Assembly: GCA_007922305.1 (NCBI GenBank) | Contig: ML677385.1 | Coordinates: 6,226,336-6,290,335 of the forward strand | Direction of reading: 5' to 3' | DNA from: Dermatemys mawii | Lineage: Eukaryota > Chordata > Testudines > Dermatemydidae | Length of the DNA: 64,000 nt | Part shown: piece by piece, positions 48,105 to 60,169 of the stretch | Layout: every line of letters starts with the position of its first letter | How positions within the stretch are numbered: the first letter of the stretch is position 1 | Translations under genes and position numbers: made by a program | Notes under the pieces: generated by a model | The model's database searches: none | Seen by the model: only the letters and a program-made list of their open reading frames with translations | What the model was told of the DNA's origin: nothing

Positions 48105-48335
48105 TACTAATATCTAGCAGTTAGTGTTCTTTAAGTAGATCTCAAAGTGCGTTACAAAAAGGTCAGCATCTTTACCCCCATTTTACCATCTGCCTTCCAC
48201 TTTGTCTGAGCCCGTACAGCTGGGGAAACTGAGGCAGCAGAGAGGTAAAGTGGTTTGCTCAAGCTCATCCAGGAAATTAATAGAAGAGACAGGATTAGAA
48301 CCTAGGTCTGAGTCCTAGTCCAGTAGGCCACAAAT
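48105..48335 (+). mobile_element. MIR-type SINE relic
   Basis: 'tttacccccattttaccatc', 'ggggaaactgaggcagcaga', 'gaggtaaagtggtttgctca' and 'gaacctaggtctgagtccta' follow the MIR core and 3' order closely. It is the best-preserved MIR in the window, with a small insertion before 'ggggaaactgagg'. Confidence 0.85.
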
Positions 48336-48339
48336 TAAA

Positions 48340-49011
48340 CTTTCCCCTTAAATCATGCTTAGCAAACATGTAGAGCTCTCATGCCACTGAAAACTGCAAT
48401 AATACAACAAAGCTATATGCTGTCATTCACTTTACAGATGTCTCAATGTATTTTAGTATGGTATAGGTATGTCAGTGCTGCCATTTAGCAGTTACTTGTA
48501 AGAGTTTTGTCACAAGTTTTAAAATAGATTAAAATTTAAACAATAGATTAAACTCTTATCCTAAGTGTTCATTTAAAATACTCTAGAATTTATCACCTAG
48601 TGACCCTGGCCTTTAAATAGCTTTATACCACAAAATATTTTAGACTCCTGTTCTTAGTTTTAAAAGTCCAGACAATGGGACAATTGAGCAAATCAGTACT
48701 CCAGAGTAACTGATGTTCGCATTCACACATCAGGAACGTTTTCATATTTTTGTGTGAGTCCAACCACTCAGTATTTTTATAGTATAGGCACTAAACCATA
48801 TAAACATTTCACCTAAATAACTAAGAAAATATTAATATCACATCTAGGTCCATGCTTTGTGTTATAACTAATACCCAAACAAAAAAACTACCTGTGTGGG
48901 GGTTTATTTTGTGTACCCAAAGGGAAGGAGGAAAGAATTAAATTCATCCAGTTTTATATTTGGTTAGTTGTACTTCCTCTATTAAGGTTGGGTATTAGCT
49001 GATGTTAATCT

Positions 49012-49049
<38 letters not shown>

Positions 49050-52000
49050 CTGCAGCATGTAGACACATGGACGTGAATTAAAGATTGAGGGGCAGATTCT
49101 CAGTATTGCTTTGAATTCCCCGAAACCTTTTTAACAGTATTAGAAGGGACAGAGACAAACTCATTTTCATTGGAAGATCTGATGTTGCTGTAATTCTTGG
49201 ATAGGTACTACCAGGGTTCCTTAATCCACCCGCTGGTGCTATAGAATCTAAATTCATAGGGACCTTTTAATGCACATATTATTTCTAAGACAGACAGTAA
49301 CATGGTTTTAGAGTTGTACTATTGAACATTTAGGAGGGTATTTAAAATCACCTATAATCTGGGTACTATAGTGGGACTACGAAAATAGTTGTGAAGAGAA
49401 GTGTGTGTGCTTGCACACAAACTACACTTTGAATCTTCCTACCTCATTGATCCCTATATTCAAACGTATTACCCCTCATTGTGTGAACTACTTTTAACAT
49501 GTCACTCCCAGCCATTATACATTGTTAGGGTCAAATTTAATTGGCCCCTCAGGAAGCAGTACCTTTTACATGCATCCCCAAATATATCAATCAAAACACT
49601 TTATGGGTTTAGGTAGGGGCTTCATTAGCACAATTAACCATAGAGGTATCAATTTGGTACTCAAAACAGCCCATATACCTTTGCTTTCCAAGGTCTGCCT
49701 GGTTATAAAATCAGGGAAAATAACACTTCCTAATTCCAGCCAAAGTAATTAGGTAGATCAGAACAGTACTATGCTGCAGGAGGTGGTCTTCCCCTCATTT
49801 CTCCACTTCTTCTGGTTCAGTGAATTGTGGCCAACACTTGCTTCAGCCGTTTTAGCACCCCCAAGGCCTAGGTCTTCGTGGGAACATGGGCAAGGATTGA
49901 GCTCCCACAGCTTGGCCAGGGGGCCCGAGTGGCAGGTTGCATAGACATGTTTGAGGTGGACTTCAGCTTAAAGCTGACCGAAAGTACATCTGCCTTTTAA
50001 AAAAACAAACACAAAAAACCCCAGGTGTAATTTGTTTAATGGTAAACGTTTTAGTGGCTATGTGACTTGACTTTAAAAGGGCCCATTAAAAAGTTGTTGT
50101 TAACTAAAGTCAGAAGCTCAGTCAGGGAAGAAAATAATGGGAGATGTAAGTTTTAAATAATCACTTCCCCCATGAGTTAGTGAGGTGGCAGAGAGGAGAG
50201 GGCCTTCCTGCACAGACATTTCAAGGTTGTTTTATTTTAGCTATAGAAATAATCCGTTACCATGAGATCGCGTTTGCAATAAACTGTATTGGTTCTTCTC
50301 TTTATACAAATTGCTGGTATGAAAGAAAAGCAAGCCTATATGCATGGAGGCAGGCATAAGCTAGTGAGATCAGGTTTCCGATAGAGCTCCCGGAGGAGAA
50401 GTGAGCATTTGATTGAAGCTACACTTGGTTCTTGGTTCCCAGGGGAGAGCAGCCCTGAAACACGAGAGCTCTCCCTCCCTCCCTCTCTCTCTTCTTCCTC
50501 TAAAAGCCTTTGTGCTGAAAGAGCTTCAGTAGGCACGAATCACTGGTCTCTCACAAGAATGTGTTGCAGCCTTTGCTGACATTGTTTTGTTAGCAATGGG
50601 TTTTACCAGGCAAGCAGATTTTTAGCTCCGTACAGGCAATGAATAGTCGATGCCACCAACCTGCAAATACCTACTGGAATAATTTACAGGGGAAGCTGGT
50701 TGGGAAGTTCAGTGCAGACCCACCACGTCAGTAGTAGCCACTGTGCCTGCCCTGAGAAACGTTAACCCTTAGCAATAGTTGGGCCGAGATGAAAATGCTC
50801 TTTAAAACAAAACAAAAAAGCGATAGTCTTTTCTTGCAGCCGGTCACAAAGCTGTATATTGTGCATCTCCGTGCCGGTTCTCATAGTCTCTTTATCAAAT
50901 TGAATCTATTTTTAAACTCTTAGGCAAATATGCTTATGGTTAAACATTTCTGTAAAGATATACATTCCAATGAATCATACATAATTTAGCCAAGAATAAA
51001 TTAAAGGGAGAAATTATACTTTGTCAGTTCCAACGAAATCTCCACCTTTCCCTTCTCAATAGAAAATTTACACAGAACGGGAGAGATACTAGCACAAGTG
51101 TAATCAATGAAAGAGCAGGCAACTTATAGCTAACGTGCTGTTTAATAATTGTACAGAATATTTCAGAAGTAAAGTCTGATTTGCATCAGAATAGTAGATT
51201 TTTAAAGTAGGAAAAGAGAAACTGCACGTGCATGATTTAAAATTCAGTTTAGAAACACGTTATTAAGACTTGAGTGGAATCAATAGAAGTGACAGTTTAT
51301 TTTAACCGGATATATGGAGATAGAAAATAAAGTACCACTTTTGTTCAAGTGTTTGGGACAATAAAGGATGTCCATCGTGGGATAATTAATATATGTGCAG
51401 AGCTCAAAGCAAGAGGGAGGTGGAAGGGTGCGGGAAAAACCAAGCCTAGTCACGTAAATATGACGCAGCCCGTTTCCCTTGCTATTTCAAACTAAAGGCA
51501 AACAGATTTGACTCTATCTTAACAGCTAATCGTAGTTGCCTTACTCGCTCCTAAAGTCACTGGGGATATCGACCTGAGCAAAGCCATCTGGAATGGTCCA
51601 TTATGTAGATGTGGCATTGTAATGCAGCTAAAGAGCGTTGTTCCTTGCTATATAGGCCTTCATGATGGGGAAACTATAACAAAAATATCTTAAATCATAA
51701 GGTGAGGTTTGTACTTAATTGCACCCCAGCTCCTCTTTAATTTGCACCTATCCTGACGATTATGTAAAGTCAGTTCAATACAAAATAAAGGAAACTTGTC
51801 CTCACCCCTATGGGGGCAGTCAGTGCTATCCATTCAGTTATGACATTTCTGCAGCAGAACAAGGGGCCTTAAGCTTCCAAACGCTACAATGACCGAGACC
51901 TAGTGAGGGGCACTGAGTACTTTACACGGGAAAGCTGCAGCTGTACTTCGGGGTTTCTTTGGACGGGAAATCAGAAACAACTGAAGTTGTGACAACACTT

Positions 52001-52718
52001 TATTATCAAGGAGAAGTCTGTGTGTGCTTGATCTGTTTCGAGTTTCGAGAAAAACCGAACTACCGTCTGGTGGGGAAAATTAACCAAAGGAACTCCGCTG
52101 TATGGGACCGTAGCAAGATTCTGTTTGAAAAACCGGATAAAACAAACAGGTTTCTCTCCCCAAGTAGGAGTGGGGTAGAGGGGGTTCCTTGTTTGGACTA
52201 AGCCAGCTGCAGCCGTTGAAGCTACAGCGCTGAAGGCAGACACAATGCTGCTGCTGTTGGTTTGATCTCGAACTGTGGATTGTTAGTCTGGATTTAACTA
52301 TGCGGTGAGAGGGGGAATGTGAAGGCTGTTTACAGCCAGTGCAAATAATGTGACAGCTGTTGGAGCGCGAGTAGCCCGCGCCTCTTCGGCACCTACAACA
52401 AAGCTCTCACTATGCAGGGAGCAGTAGCACTTCAGAGCGCTCGCACAGATAGCGGCCGCGCGGATTAAGAACTAATGAGCAGGCGCTAGAGAGCGGTGGT
52501 GCTTTTTAATGTAATAGTTAGAGAGAGGGGTGACTTTTCTCATCATAACTTGTGTGCACATACCTGCGCTAAATTTCAGACAGACTTCTTGATGTCGCAG
52601 TTGAGTAGTACACCTGGAGTAGGGGAGAAGCTCTTCCTGGAGTGGAGTGGTCTCTCTACAACAAGAGACTAGAGATAGGACTTCCATTCCTTTTGTTAAG
52701 CTTGAGAGAGAGTCTAAA
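48340..52718. other. Long AT-rich intronic stretch
   Basis: No coding exon or named transposon. It contains the 30-nt T-run at 49014-49043 and a GC-richer patch at 49790-49940. The part after 50200 is repeat-poor and may include conserved regulatory DNA. Confidence 0.4.
49014..49043 (+). repeat. T30 homopolymer
   Basis: An uninterrupted run of 30 T. It could be the remains of a reverse-oriented poly(A) tail, but no retrogene body is recognisable to its left. Confidence 0.95.
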
Positions 52719-52805
52719 GGTCAAATTCTGCCCTGGCTGTCAGCAAGGGCAAACGCACTGACAACAGCGGGCTTCTTGGAGTCTAAACTAGCTCGGAATT
52801 TGGCC
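52719..52805. mobile_element. Palindromic MITE-like relic (GGTCAAATTCTG family)
   Basis: The left end GGTCAAATTCTG and the inverted right end GGCCAAATTCCG match at 10 of 12 positions. Third member of the family seen at 16205 and 39799. It is followed directly by a CAA microsatellite. Confidence 0.6.
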
Positions 52806-52806
52806 C

Positions 52807-52834
52807 CAAAACAACAACAACAACAACAACAAAA
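52807..52834 (+). repeat. (CAA)n microsatellite
   Basis: About eight CAA units with A-rich ends, abutting the palindromic MITE. Confidence 0.95.
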
Positions 52835-54690
52835 TGTCGACTACTAAACCGTGCTCTCTTTCCTGGAATTGGGGAGAACGCTGAAATTTTGCATATACCG
52901 GGCCGGCTCCTATTGAAGGCAATAGCAAAGTTCCCCTTGAATTCTGCGAGAAGAAAAGCAGGCCCTGTAGTGCAGGGGATTGTACACGTGGGGTGATGAT
53001 GATCTGAATTTCCCTTGGACTGAGTTGATAACGTGAGATGACTCCAACTTGGACATCATTTCTCAAAACAATATGGTGAATCGCACTGTTTGTTTTTAAT
53101 GCACGTGCTGCAGTAAATCAAAGTTATTCTGAGATCAGTTGTAAGAATTCTCAGATCAACCTGATTGTATGTTGTCAGGACCTATGTAATATTCTGGGTC
53201 AAAAACAGCTAAAAAAACCAAAAAGTAAAAACGATGAAGTAATTGGCCGCGCTCTCTCTCTTAAAACAAGAGTTTCAACTTAGAGAAATTCACTACCTGA
53301 TTCTGTCTGTCTTTAAGGTTTCCTTATGTATCCAAACCCAGCCCGCAGCTTTTACGGAAGTCTCCCAAAAGTCAGAGAGTTTTGTATGATTAAGAACTGT
53401 ATGATCTGGCCTATATTTTCAAATTAGGTGGTTTTAACTTACAAAGTAACTTTTAAAATCTATTTTCGTTTGGCCTGGAACTTTTTAGAAAGACTTAATT
53501 TCACCAAGTGGGTGCAATTTTTGTTCAAGGGCGACTGCCTTTACCTCTTTCTTCAGTCTCCCCCCTTTTCTCTTATATACTGTTGGGTCTTTACGAATAA
53601 TGTGCTGTTGACGGTGGAAGTTACTCCGATAGGAATTGAATATTCTTAGCGCCAATGCTATAATCTTTTATATGACGTATGCCATTTCTGTATAAACGTT
53701 GCTTGCGAAACTGGTTTCGCCTTGAAGCTAAGGCGGAAAGATAAACAAGTCTCCGTCGTCAAAATACTGGCACACTCTTCCGTCTTCCAAATCTTTTAAA
53801 GTCACGGAGCAGTATTTCCAGGATTATAGTGCTGCCTCTGCGGAGGGACTGTCGCTGGTTTTAAAAAAAACTAATGCAAATTAGAGAAAAATAATTTTCT
53901 TTCAGAGATATGCAATGTATTAGTCACTTGTTATCGTGCTTAGAGGCAGACCTCATTTGCGCGTCTGCCAACTCGCTCACATCTGCTCAGAGCTGTTCAG
54001 GGCATTTTAACCTTGGCGGTGTAGTGTCGTAGTCCCACGGATCAAGAGCGAGTAATTAAAGCTCTAAGCAGCAGCAGCAAAAATTCATAGCCGCCCATCT
54101 GCATAGCAGTTGCTTCAGTGCTTTGTTTCGGTGCGGAGTTCTAAGATGAAAAAGCAGAGCTTGCAATAGTCCTTGGTGTTTCCTGTACGATCGATGTCTG
54201 TCTGAGTCTTCATACAACTGTGGGGTATTAACCCAGAGGAACAGCGCAAAACTTTGTACAGAAAGCCTGACTGTGCTTTTGCAGTAACTTTCGAATTCAC
54301 CTAATAAACGTACGTTTCTGCTTTTCGAAGAGTTGTGAAATCAGATGACTGGCACATGCCTACCGCTCTCTATAGGATAATTTTCTTTAAACAGTCCGGA
54401 GAAGATGATGTGAGTGTTTGGGACCAATAGTTAGGTAGAAACGTATAGATGGGCGCGCAGCTCCTTGTTTATAACTGTTGTCTAACGATGTTCCGTGCTT
54501 TTCAGAAGTACTCGGGAAGTATTTCCCAGGTGGGGGAAACATTCGCATTGTAAACGCTGTATATTTTTTGAGGGGGATGGTACTCTTCAAGTATTGCTAA
54601 GCATACGCCTCTCCAACTTTTCTTAAATGCTCGCTGAATATAACTGTCTATTTTGTGCCTAAAACAGTGCAGTTGAGTCCCCCCCCCGCC
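52835..54690. other. AT-rich intronic stretch
   Basis: Repeat-poor. The portion 52898-52970 may be another degraded member of the palindromic MITE family ('cctattgaaggcaatagcaa'). No gene was seen. Confidence 0.35.
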
Positions 54691-57450
54691 CCCAAACGTT
54701 GCTGCATAGACGAAGTCCTACGGGGGAGCAGAAGGGTCCCAGGCTAGTTAAGCTAGATAAAACGCTAGACAGAGGCGCAAGTTTAATATCTCGCTGCCGG
54801 CGCGCCGGCCATTTGCTGTATAATGAGGAGCTCCTTTACCCTCCGGAGAGAATCGCCTTCAAACTGCCTCCTCCTGGTGATGGGTTGTGTGTCTGTCTGG
54901 GGAAAGGGGTGGGGGAGGGTGTTCCTAATCAATCAGCCTCTCAAAGCTGTTGCTCCGTAAATGAGGGAACTACAGGCACTGTCAGCCACAATTATGCAAA
55001 ATCAACTCGTCCGGGATCAATATCTGCAAACGTTCCCCGTGTGCACTGCCAGGGGTGGGGGTGCTCCCCCCCGTACCGTACAGCGGGAGGGGGTGACTGC
55101 GAGAGAAAGCAACGTGGATCAGGGGCGGTCAGAGGAAAACCAAGGGCGTATGTCCCATTAATCACTGTAGCGGGGGGTGCTGTGTGGGGAGGAGAAGGGG
55201 CCCGGAACGGTGGTATTTATAGCCAGATAATGCTGCGGAAATGAGTGCACCATTTCGTTCGGTTCTCACAGAAACAGGCGGACGTATCTATTCAAGGGGT
55301 GAGGGGGGGGGAGTATTTTTTTCCAACCTGAAGTTTCCTGTCGGCAAAATAAGCGGGAAAGGGTGCGATGGAAAATGCGTTTGTTCGGAGAGCGGCGTTA
55401 GAGGTGCACGGCGAGCCTCGCCAAAGCCAGCCGTGTGCGTGGAGGGAAAGGTGTTGTTTTCCTCTTACAAGCAATAGCCATACCAGTCAACCCAACGTGG
55501 AAAGCTCCGGAACTGGAAGGGCTCTGAAGGGTTAATGGGATGGGGGAGCCCGGCCCTGCGCGCTCTCCCTTCTCCCCGAGACTCCGCTGGGCGGATGCAA
55601 TGGTCGCTTAATTACCTGAAATGCACATTTGTGCCTGGCCGGCTGTATCTCTCTCTCTCCTCCTGCGCAGCTCAGGCTCGGCTGCTGCCTGTTGTCTCTG
55701 GCGGCAGCAGCGGAAACCCTCGCTCCTCTGCGTGTCTCTAAAATGGCGCGGACGGTCTAGGAAGTGAGAGATGCAGAAGGGGTGGGCGACAGAGGGAGCC
55801 TAAACTCTCGCTTGGGAAGGGGGACAAGACGGTGGCTAGGGGCTATCGAGAAAAGGGGTTTAGATCTAGCGGCGCTGTGGCGTACGGTGCAGGAGCTGCC
55901 TTCTGTAGCAAGCACGTCCGCCTCGCTGCCTCTCCCCCCAGTCATCTCCTCCCCGGAGGAGCAGGGAGGGGGGCGTTGTTAATGTCGCCGCTGGAGAAGT
56001 GGCAGGATGAAATACGAAGCTGCCCTTCGCGATTTATACTCTAGAAACCCCCCCCCCCGTCCTCCTCCCCCCCCGCGTGGAGCCGAAGCCTTTTCCGCTT
56101 CAGCTCCGCCATTCACACAAGGGAGATATGGGGCGGGGGCGGGGGAGAAAGCGACGCAGAAGCGCAATGGAACTGGTGTCGCCACTTACCGCTTGCCAAG
56201 TGCACGTTTCCGCGGTGACCCTTCCAACACGCTCCCAGGGTGGCCCGGGGAGGGTCAGGGCCCCGCTTCACCCCCAAACAACCCCAACGTGGGTGCCAGC
56301 CCGTGTCTCTGCTTCAGCAAATAAAATGTCCTCCCCCCACACCTCGATGTATTTCGGGAGCCGGGGGGGGCTGGAGCCTGTGGCCCGCGCTTCAGATCTA
56401 ATAACCTGCAGACGCCGGCACCTCTGTGAACTCGCTAAGGGGAGCCGGGTGCTCCTTCTCCGCCTCCTTTGCCGCGGGGTTCCCCCTAAAAATAGGTGGA
56501 GTGGCTCCCTAGCGGATCAGCGCTGGCGGGGAAGGCTGGGACTCTGTCGCGTATGTGGGCGAGACGGCCAGGGTTATTTGAAGGATCGCCAGCCATTTTA
56601 ACTTTCCCTCGTTGGCCTCCTCTCCGCCGCCCCCAGGTTTATCATTAATTTAAAACTTTTGTTGGCAAATGGCGGTGAGGGCTCGGCACCGCTTCGCCCC
56701 GGAGCGCAGGCAGCGGCGGGGGGACAGGGAGCGCGGCTACCGCCCCGGGGTGACTTTCTGTGGCAGCCCCGGACGCGGAGAGACCGAGCGGAGCAGACGC
56801 ACGTGAACCAAGCGCCGCTGCTCTGCCTCCTCCCGGGCGCGTCTGGCGGGGAGGGGTCCCCCTGCCCGCGCCCCGAGGCGGAGGAAGGGGCGCGTGCGGG
56901 AGGGCTTCCTCCTGGGACACGGAATCGCCCCTGGGCCGTGGATGGGAAGGGGATTAAAGTCCTCGTTGCCTTCTTTCCTTCCCCGTGTCCCCCGCCCCCG
57001 GCAGCCCCTCGTATCCGTCGCCCCAGTGTGAAACGCCCTCCTCTGCCACCCAGTGTCTAATCCCTCCTATCCCTCCCCCCTTTGATCCTCCCGTCTCTGC
57101 CCCAGGGGCGGGGGCTCGCCCTTTGCGGCCCTCCCCCGCGCATCCAATCGCTGGCAGCTGGAGAGCCGCAGACAGAGGCCACAGTCATCTCTGCCTCCCC
57201 ACTTCCCCCTCCCGCGGCTGCAGCGTCTGTCTGTCTCTGTCTGTCTGTGGGTGGAGTCCCTCCGGGCGCACCCCAGTCCCCGACCTCTTCCCAATGTAGC
57301 TGATTCCGAGCAGCAGCTCTGGCTGCCCTCAGATGGCTCCGCCGCGTTTTGTTTACACGGTAGAAAGTCCTGATAGCTTCGCTACACGTGACTGTGTGGG
57401 AGCCTCGGCAGGAAAGACGAGTCAACATGCAGAGGAAAGAGGTTGTTTTA
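54690..57450. promoter_or_regulatory. CpG-rich blocks in putative BCOR intron 1
   Basis: CG-rich DNA, densest at 55.5-57.3 kb, with C-runs at about 56049-56058 and 56070. Overlapping frames on both strands (up to 181 codons) lack domains. A 14-bp perfect palindrome GCCGGCGCGCCGGC lies at 54796-54809. Confidence 0.5.
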
Positions 57451-58200
57451 GAATCTTAAAATAGACACCGACCCTCGTGAGTGTGTGTGGTTCTTAAACC
57501 GAAATGCACTAGTGTTGTGCATGACTCAAGATGTATTTAAAATCGGTTTAGAGACCTAGCAGGCACATTGTACTTAGCTTTATGGTTAAATGAAATGCCA
57601 CACGTCCCGGGTAAAGGTCAAACTTCTTTTTCTAATCCGCCGATCCACGCGGCGGCTACTTAGCCTGCTTCCTAGCCTGGCTTGCAAAACGTGTGTCAAA
57701 TGGGTGATGCTGTGCAGATCTTGACAAATGTACCTGGGGTATTTTTTTTTAAACTCCCGCTTTAACCGCCTATCTAATATTGGACCCCTGCTGTCAAAGC
57801 TGTCCAGTAGGTATCCGAAACTGTGCAATATGGCATCTTTAAAGCCATTTATAGCCCTGGTGTCGCTAACTGTATAATTTGTAAATGTGTTAGCCAGACG
57901 TATAAGAGAAACGAGGTAGCTAAACACGTTTCTAAGCGGCTGTCCGTATTTAAGCTTATGAATACGGTGGGAGTGCTCCTCTATAAATCAAAGTCGGGCT
58001 GAACAGTTTGGTCTAATCGAAGTCGATTGCTGTGAATGCCCAATTGCATTTCCCTTCTCTTAGGGATTTTCACAAACCTAGAAATGATCGTTCCCGTGGC
58101 CTGGAGACAATCAGGACGGGGTACTTTATTGTACTATTTTCACTGCTGAAGGCCAGATTGTTTGTTTAACTACCTCTTGCTCCGTCGGTGCCACTTGCTT
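57450..58200. other. AT-richer intronic stretch
   Basis: Contains a 113-codon minus-strand frame (57586-57927) with no recognisable family. No repeat or exon is supported. Confidence 0.4.
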
Positions 58201-58913
58201 CTTACGTTACTCACAGACTTTAACCCATGAAGCTTTCTAGCCGCCTGCAGTCGCCCTGAGGGTGGGTCTGTGGCTTTTGCAGTGGAAACTGGCGAGCTGC
58301 CAGAAGGAGCTGGAGGTGGAAAGAGTAAAGGCGCCAAAAGGGAACTCGTGCGCCGCTGCATTCTCTCCTTTTCCTGGCTCTCTGCAGCTGCCCGTCCTCA
58401 GCCGGGCTTCCTCTCCTCTCCTTACCCTGCTTTCACCTTTCCCACTTGTTCCTAAGCAAGAAGCCGGCCTCACGCTAGACTCAAGGGGAGGGGCAAGGCG
58501 CTACCTCTTTGCACTGGCTTCCCTGCCCAGGAGGCAAGGAATGAGCGGCGGCGTCCCCTGGCCCCCGGCAGCGGGTTTTTCTAGTTTGCAAGCCAGGAGG
58601 GTGTTAACAAAACTTTGCCTGTGCTGCTGGCGTCAATGGCTGCCAAAAGTCTGTTGACGTTGCGAGGGAGACCCAAACGTTTCCCTTTTTTAATCAAATG
58701 CCCGAACAGCGCTGTGTGTGTCTGTGCCTGTCTCTGCAGCGCGGAGCGCCGAGAACGGGCTGTTCCGGGCACCAGCCTCGTGCCGCCTGGCCGGGGGATT
58801 GGGGGGAGGAGAGGGTGCAAGACAGCAAAGGTGCAGCTCAGCTTGGAGCCAGGTTAGTGTTCTTAAGGGCTTTCCACACGCCGGCGGTGCTCTGAAACTG
58901 TGTGTATCACGCT

Positions 58914-58923
58914 CTATATATAG
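58914..58923 (+). promoter_or_regulatory. TATA box / MEF2-consensus site
   Basis: CTATATATAG fits both a TATA box (TATATATA at 58915-58922) and the MEF2 consensus YTAWWWWTAR exactly. If it is a TATA box, initiation would fall near 58945. Confidence 0.4.
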
Positions 58924-58944
58924 CGCCAAAGGGCTGGAGCAGCC

Positions 58945-59051
58945 AGACACCTCCAGGAGGAAATTCCAGCCTCTCTCCTAGGAGGCTGAATTCGGCTGGG
59001 CGCCCCTCCCGCCGCAGGCTAGTTCTCGAGGAGTTGGCAGAGCAGCGATCG
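58945..59051 (+). other. BCOR: Candidate alternative untranslated first exon
   Basis: Bounded on the left by the initiation site expected about 30 bp after the TATA-like box and on the right by the donor GATCG|GTAAGG at 59052. It would splice to the exon at 62190. No RNA evidence is available, so this is a structural prediction. Confidence 0.25.
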
Positions 59052-59927
59052 GTAAGGCCTGCCCCCGAGGGGAACGGGCTTTCCAGTCCGTGCTGGTACG
59101 TACGCGAGAGCTGCGTGGCAGCCGCCAGCAACTGCAGCGCTGACTCTCGCGCGGAGGCGGCGCGGTCTCCCGCAGACCAGACTCCGGACCGGCTAAACCA
59201 GCCTGGAAATAGCCGGCCGCGGTGTGGATGTTTCAGGAAACTGGATCCGAGTTGGGCGGGCAAGGGTTTACACGCGCCCTTTATGCCCCTCGCTGGAGTC
59301 ACACAGGCGCACAGTTCTGTGTTCTGGAGCGCGGCCGCGAACGCTCCAGGTTAGAGAGCGCGGTGATCCGCGGCGGAAAATACCAAAGGAGCCGGAGTCC
59401 TCTCTCTCCCTGCGGGGACGGTGGGGGACCCGCTGTAAACGGAGGGCAGGAGCCCTCCCGCAGCGTATTAAATGCTTCAAGGTTGGTGGAAGCGACAGAG
59501 GTTTGGAGAGAGATTTGCCTGTTGATAATCGGGTGCTGGGGGAGGCGGCTTATTTAACACCGAGGGGAGCTATCCCCGAGGACTGTGGCTCGTCCTCCTT
59601 CATCTTGCGACCCCTTGTCCGTAGAGAGAAAAAGGAGCCGGAAGAGTTAAAGTCTCTTGCTTGTTGCAATGAAATTATGGCTGGCAGTGGCGCCGCTGTT
59701 TGTTCAACAGACCTCCACTTTTAAACAGTTCACAAAAAGTTCATCAGGGCGGCGATTATAAATACACACACACACGTACGTACCCACAGCACAGCGCGAC
59801 CCCGAAAGCGATCGCAAAGCCACCGCCTCCTCCCTCCGCTCCGAAAGGATAACTGGGATCAGTGTAGCTCTGTTAGACTGCATTAATATTGCACGCCCTC
59901 TAGAAGCTGCTCAGCTGCACACGCGAA

Positions 59928-59950
59928 GGGGTGGGGGTGGGGGTGGGGGT
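59928..59950 (+). repeat. G-rich (GGGGGT)n tract
   Basis: Four G-runs separated by T, with quadruplex potential on the + strand. Confidence 0.9.
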
Positions 59951-60169
59951 CGTTTCTTCGCTCGTTCAGGGCACTGCGGTGCTGCTTTGGAGACGGGATT
60001 GCAACATCTTTCTTTGCAAGCGCTCAGGAGCAGGTCTGTGCTTCCTGCCGCACGGACACCTCGGCCTCAGGCAAACTTCGTGCAGCTGGGGGAGGAAGGG
60101 AGGTCCTTGGCTTGCAGTAGAAAGTGCGGCGGGGTTTAAATACTTCGGGCGTTGGCTGCCTTATTATTG

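Noticed and set aside
49014..49043. T30 as the poly(A) tail of a reverse-oriented processed pseudogene
   Set aside because: No recognisable gene body is adjacent on the left, and no target duplication was found by eye.
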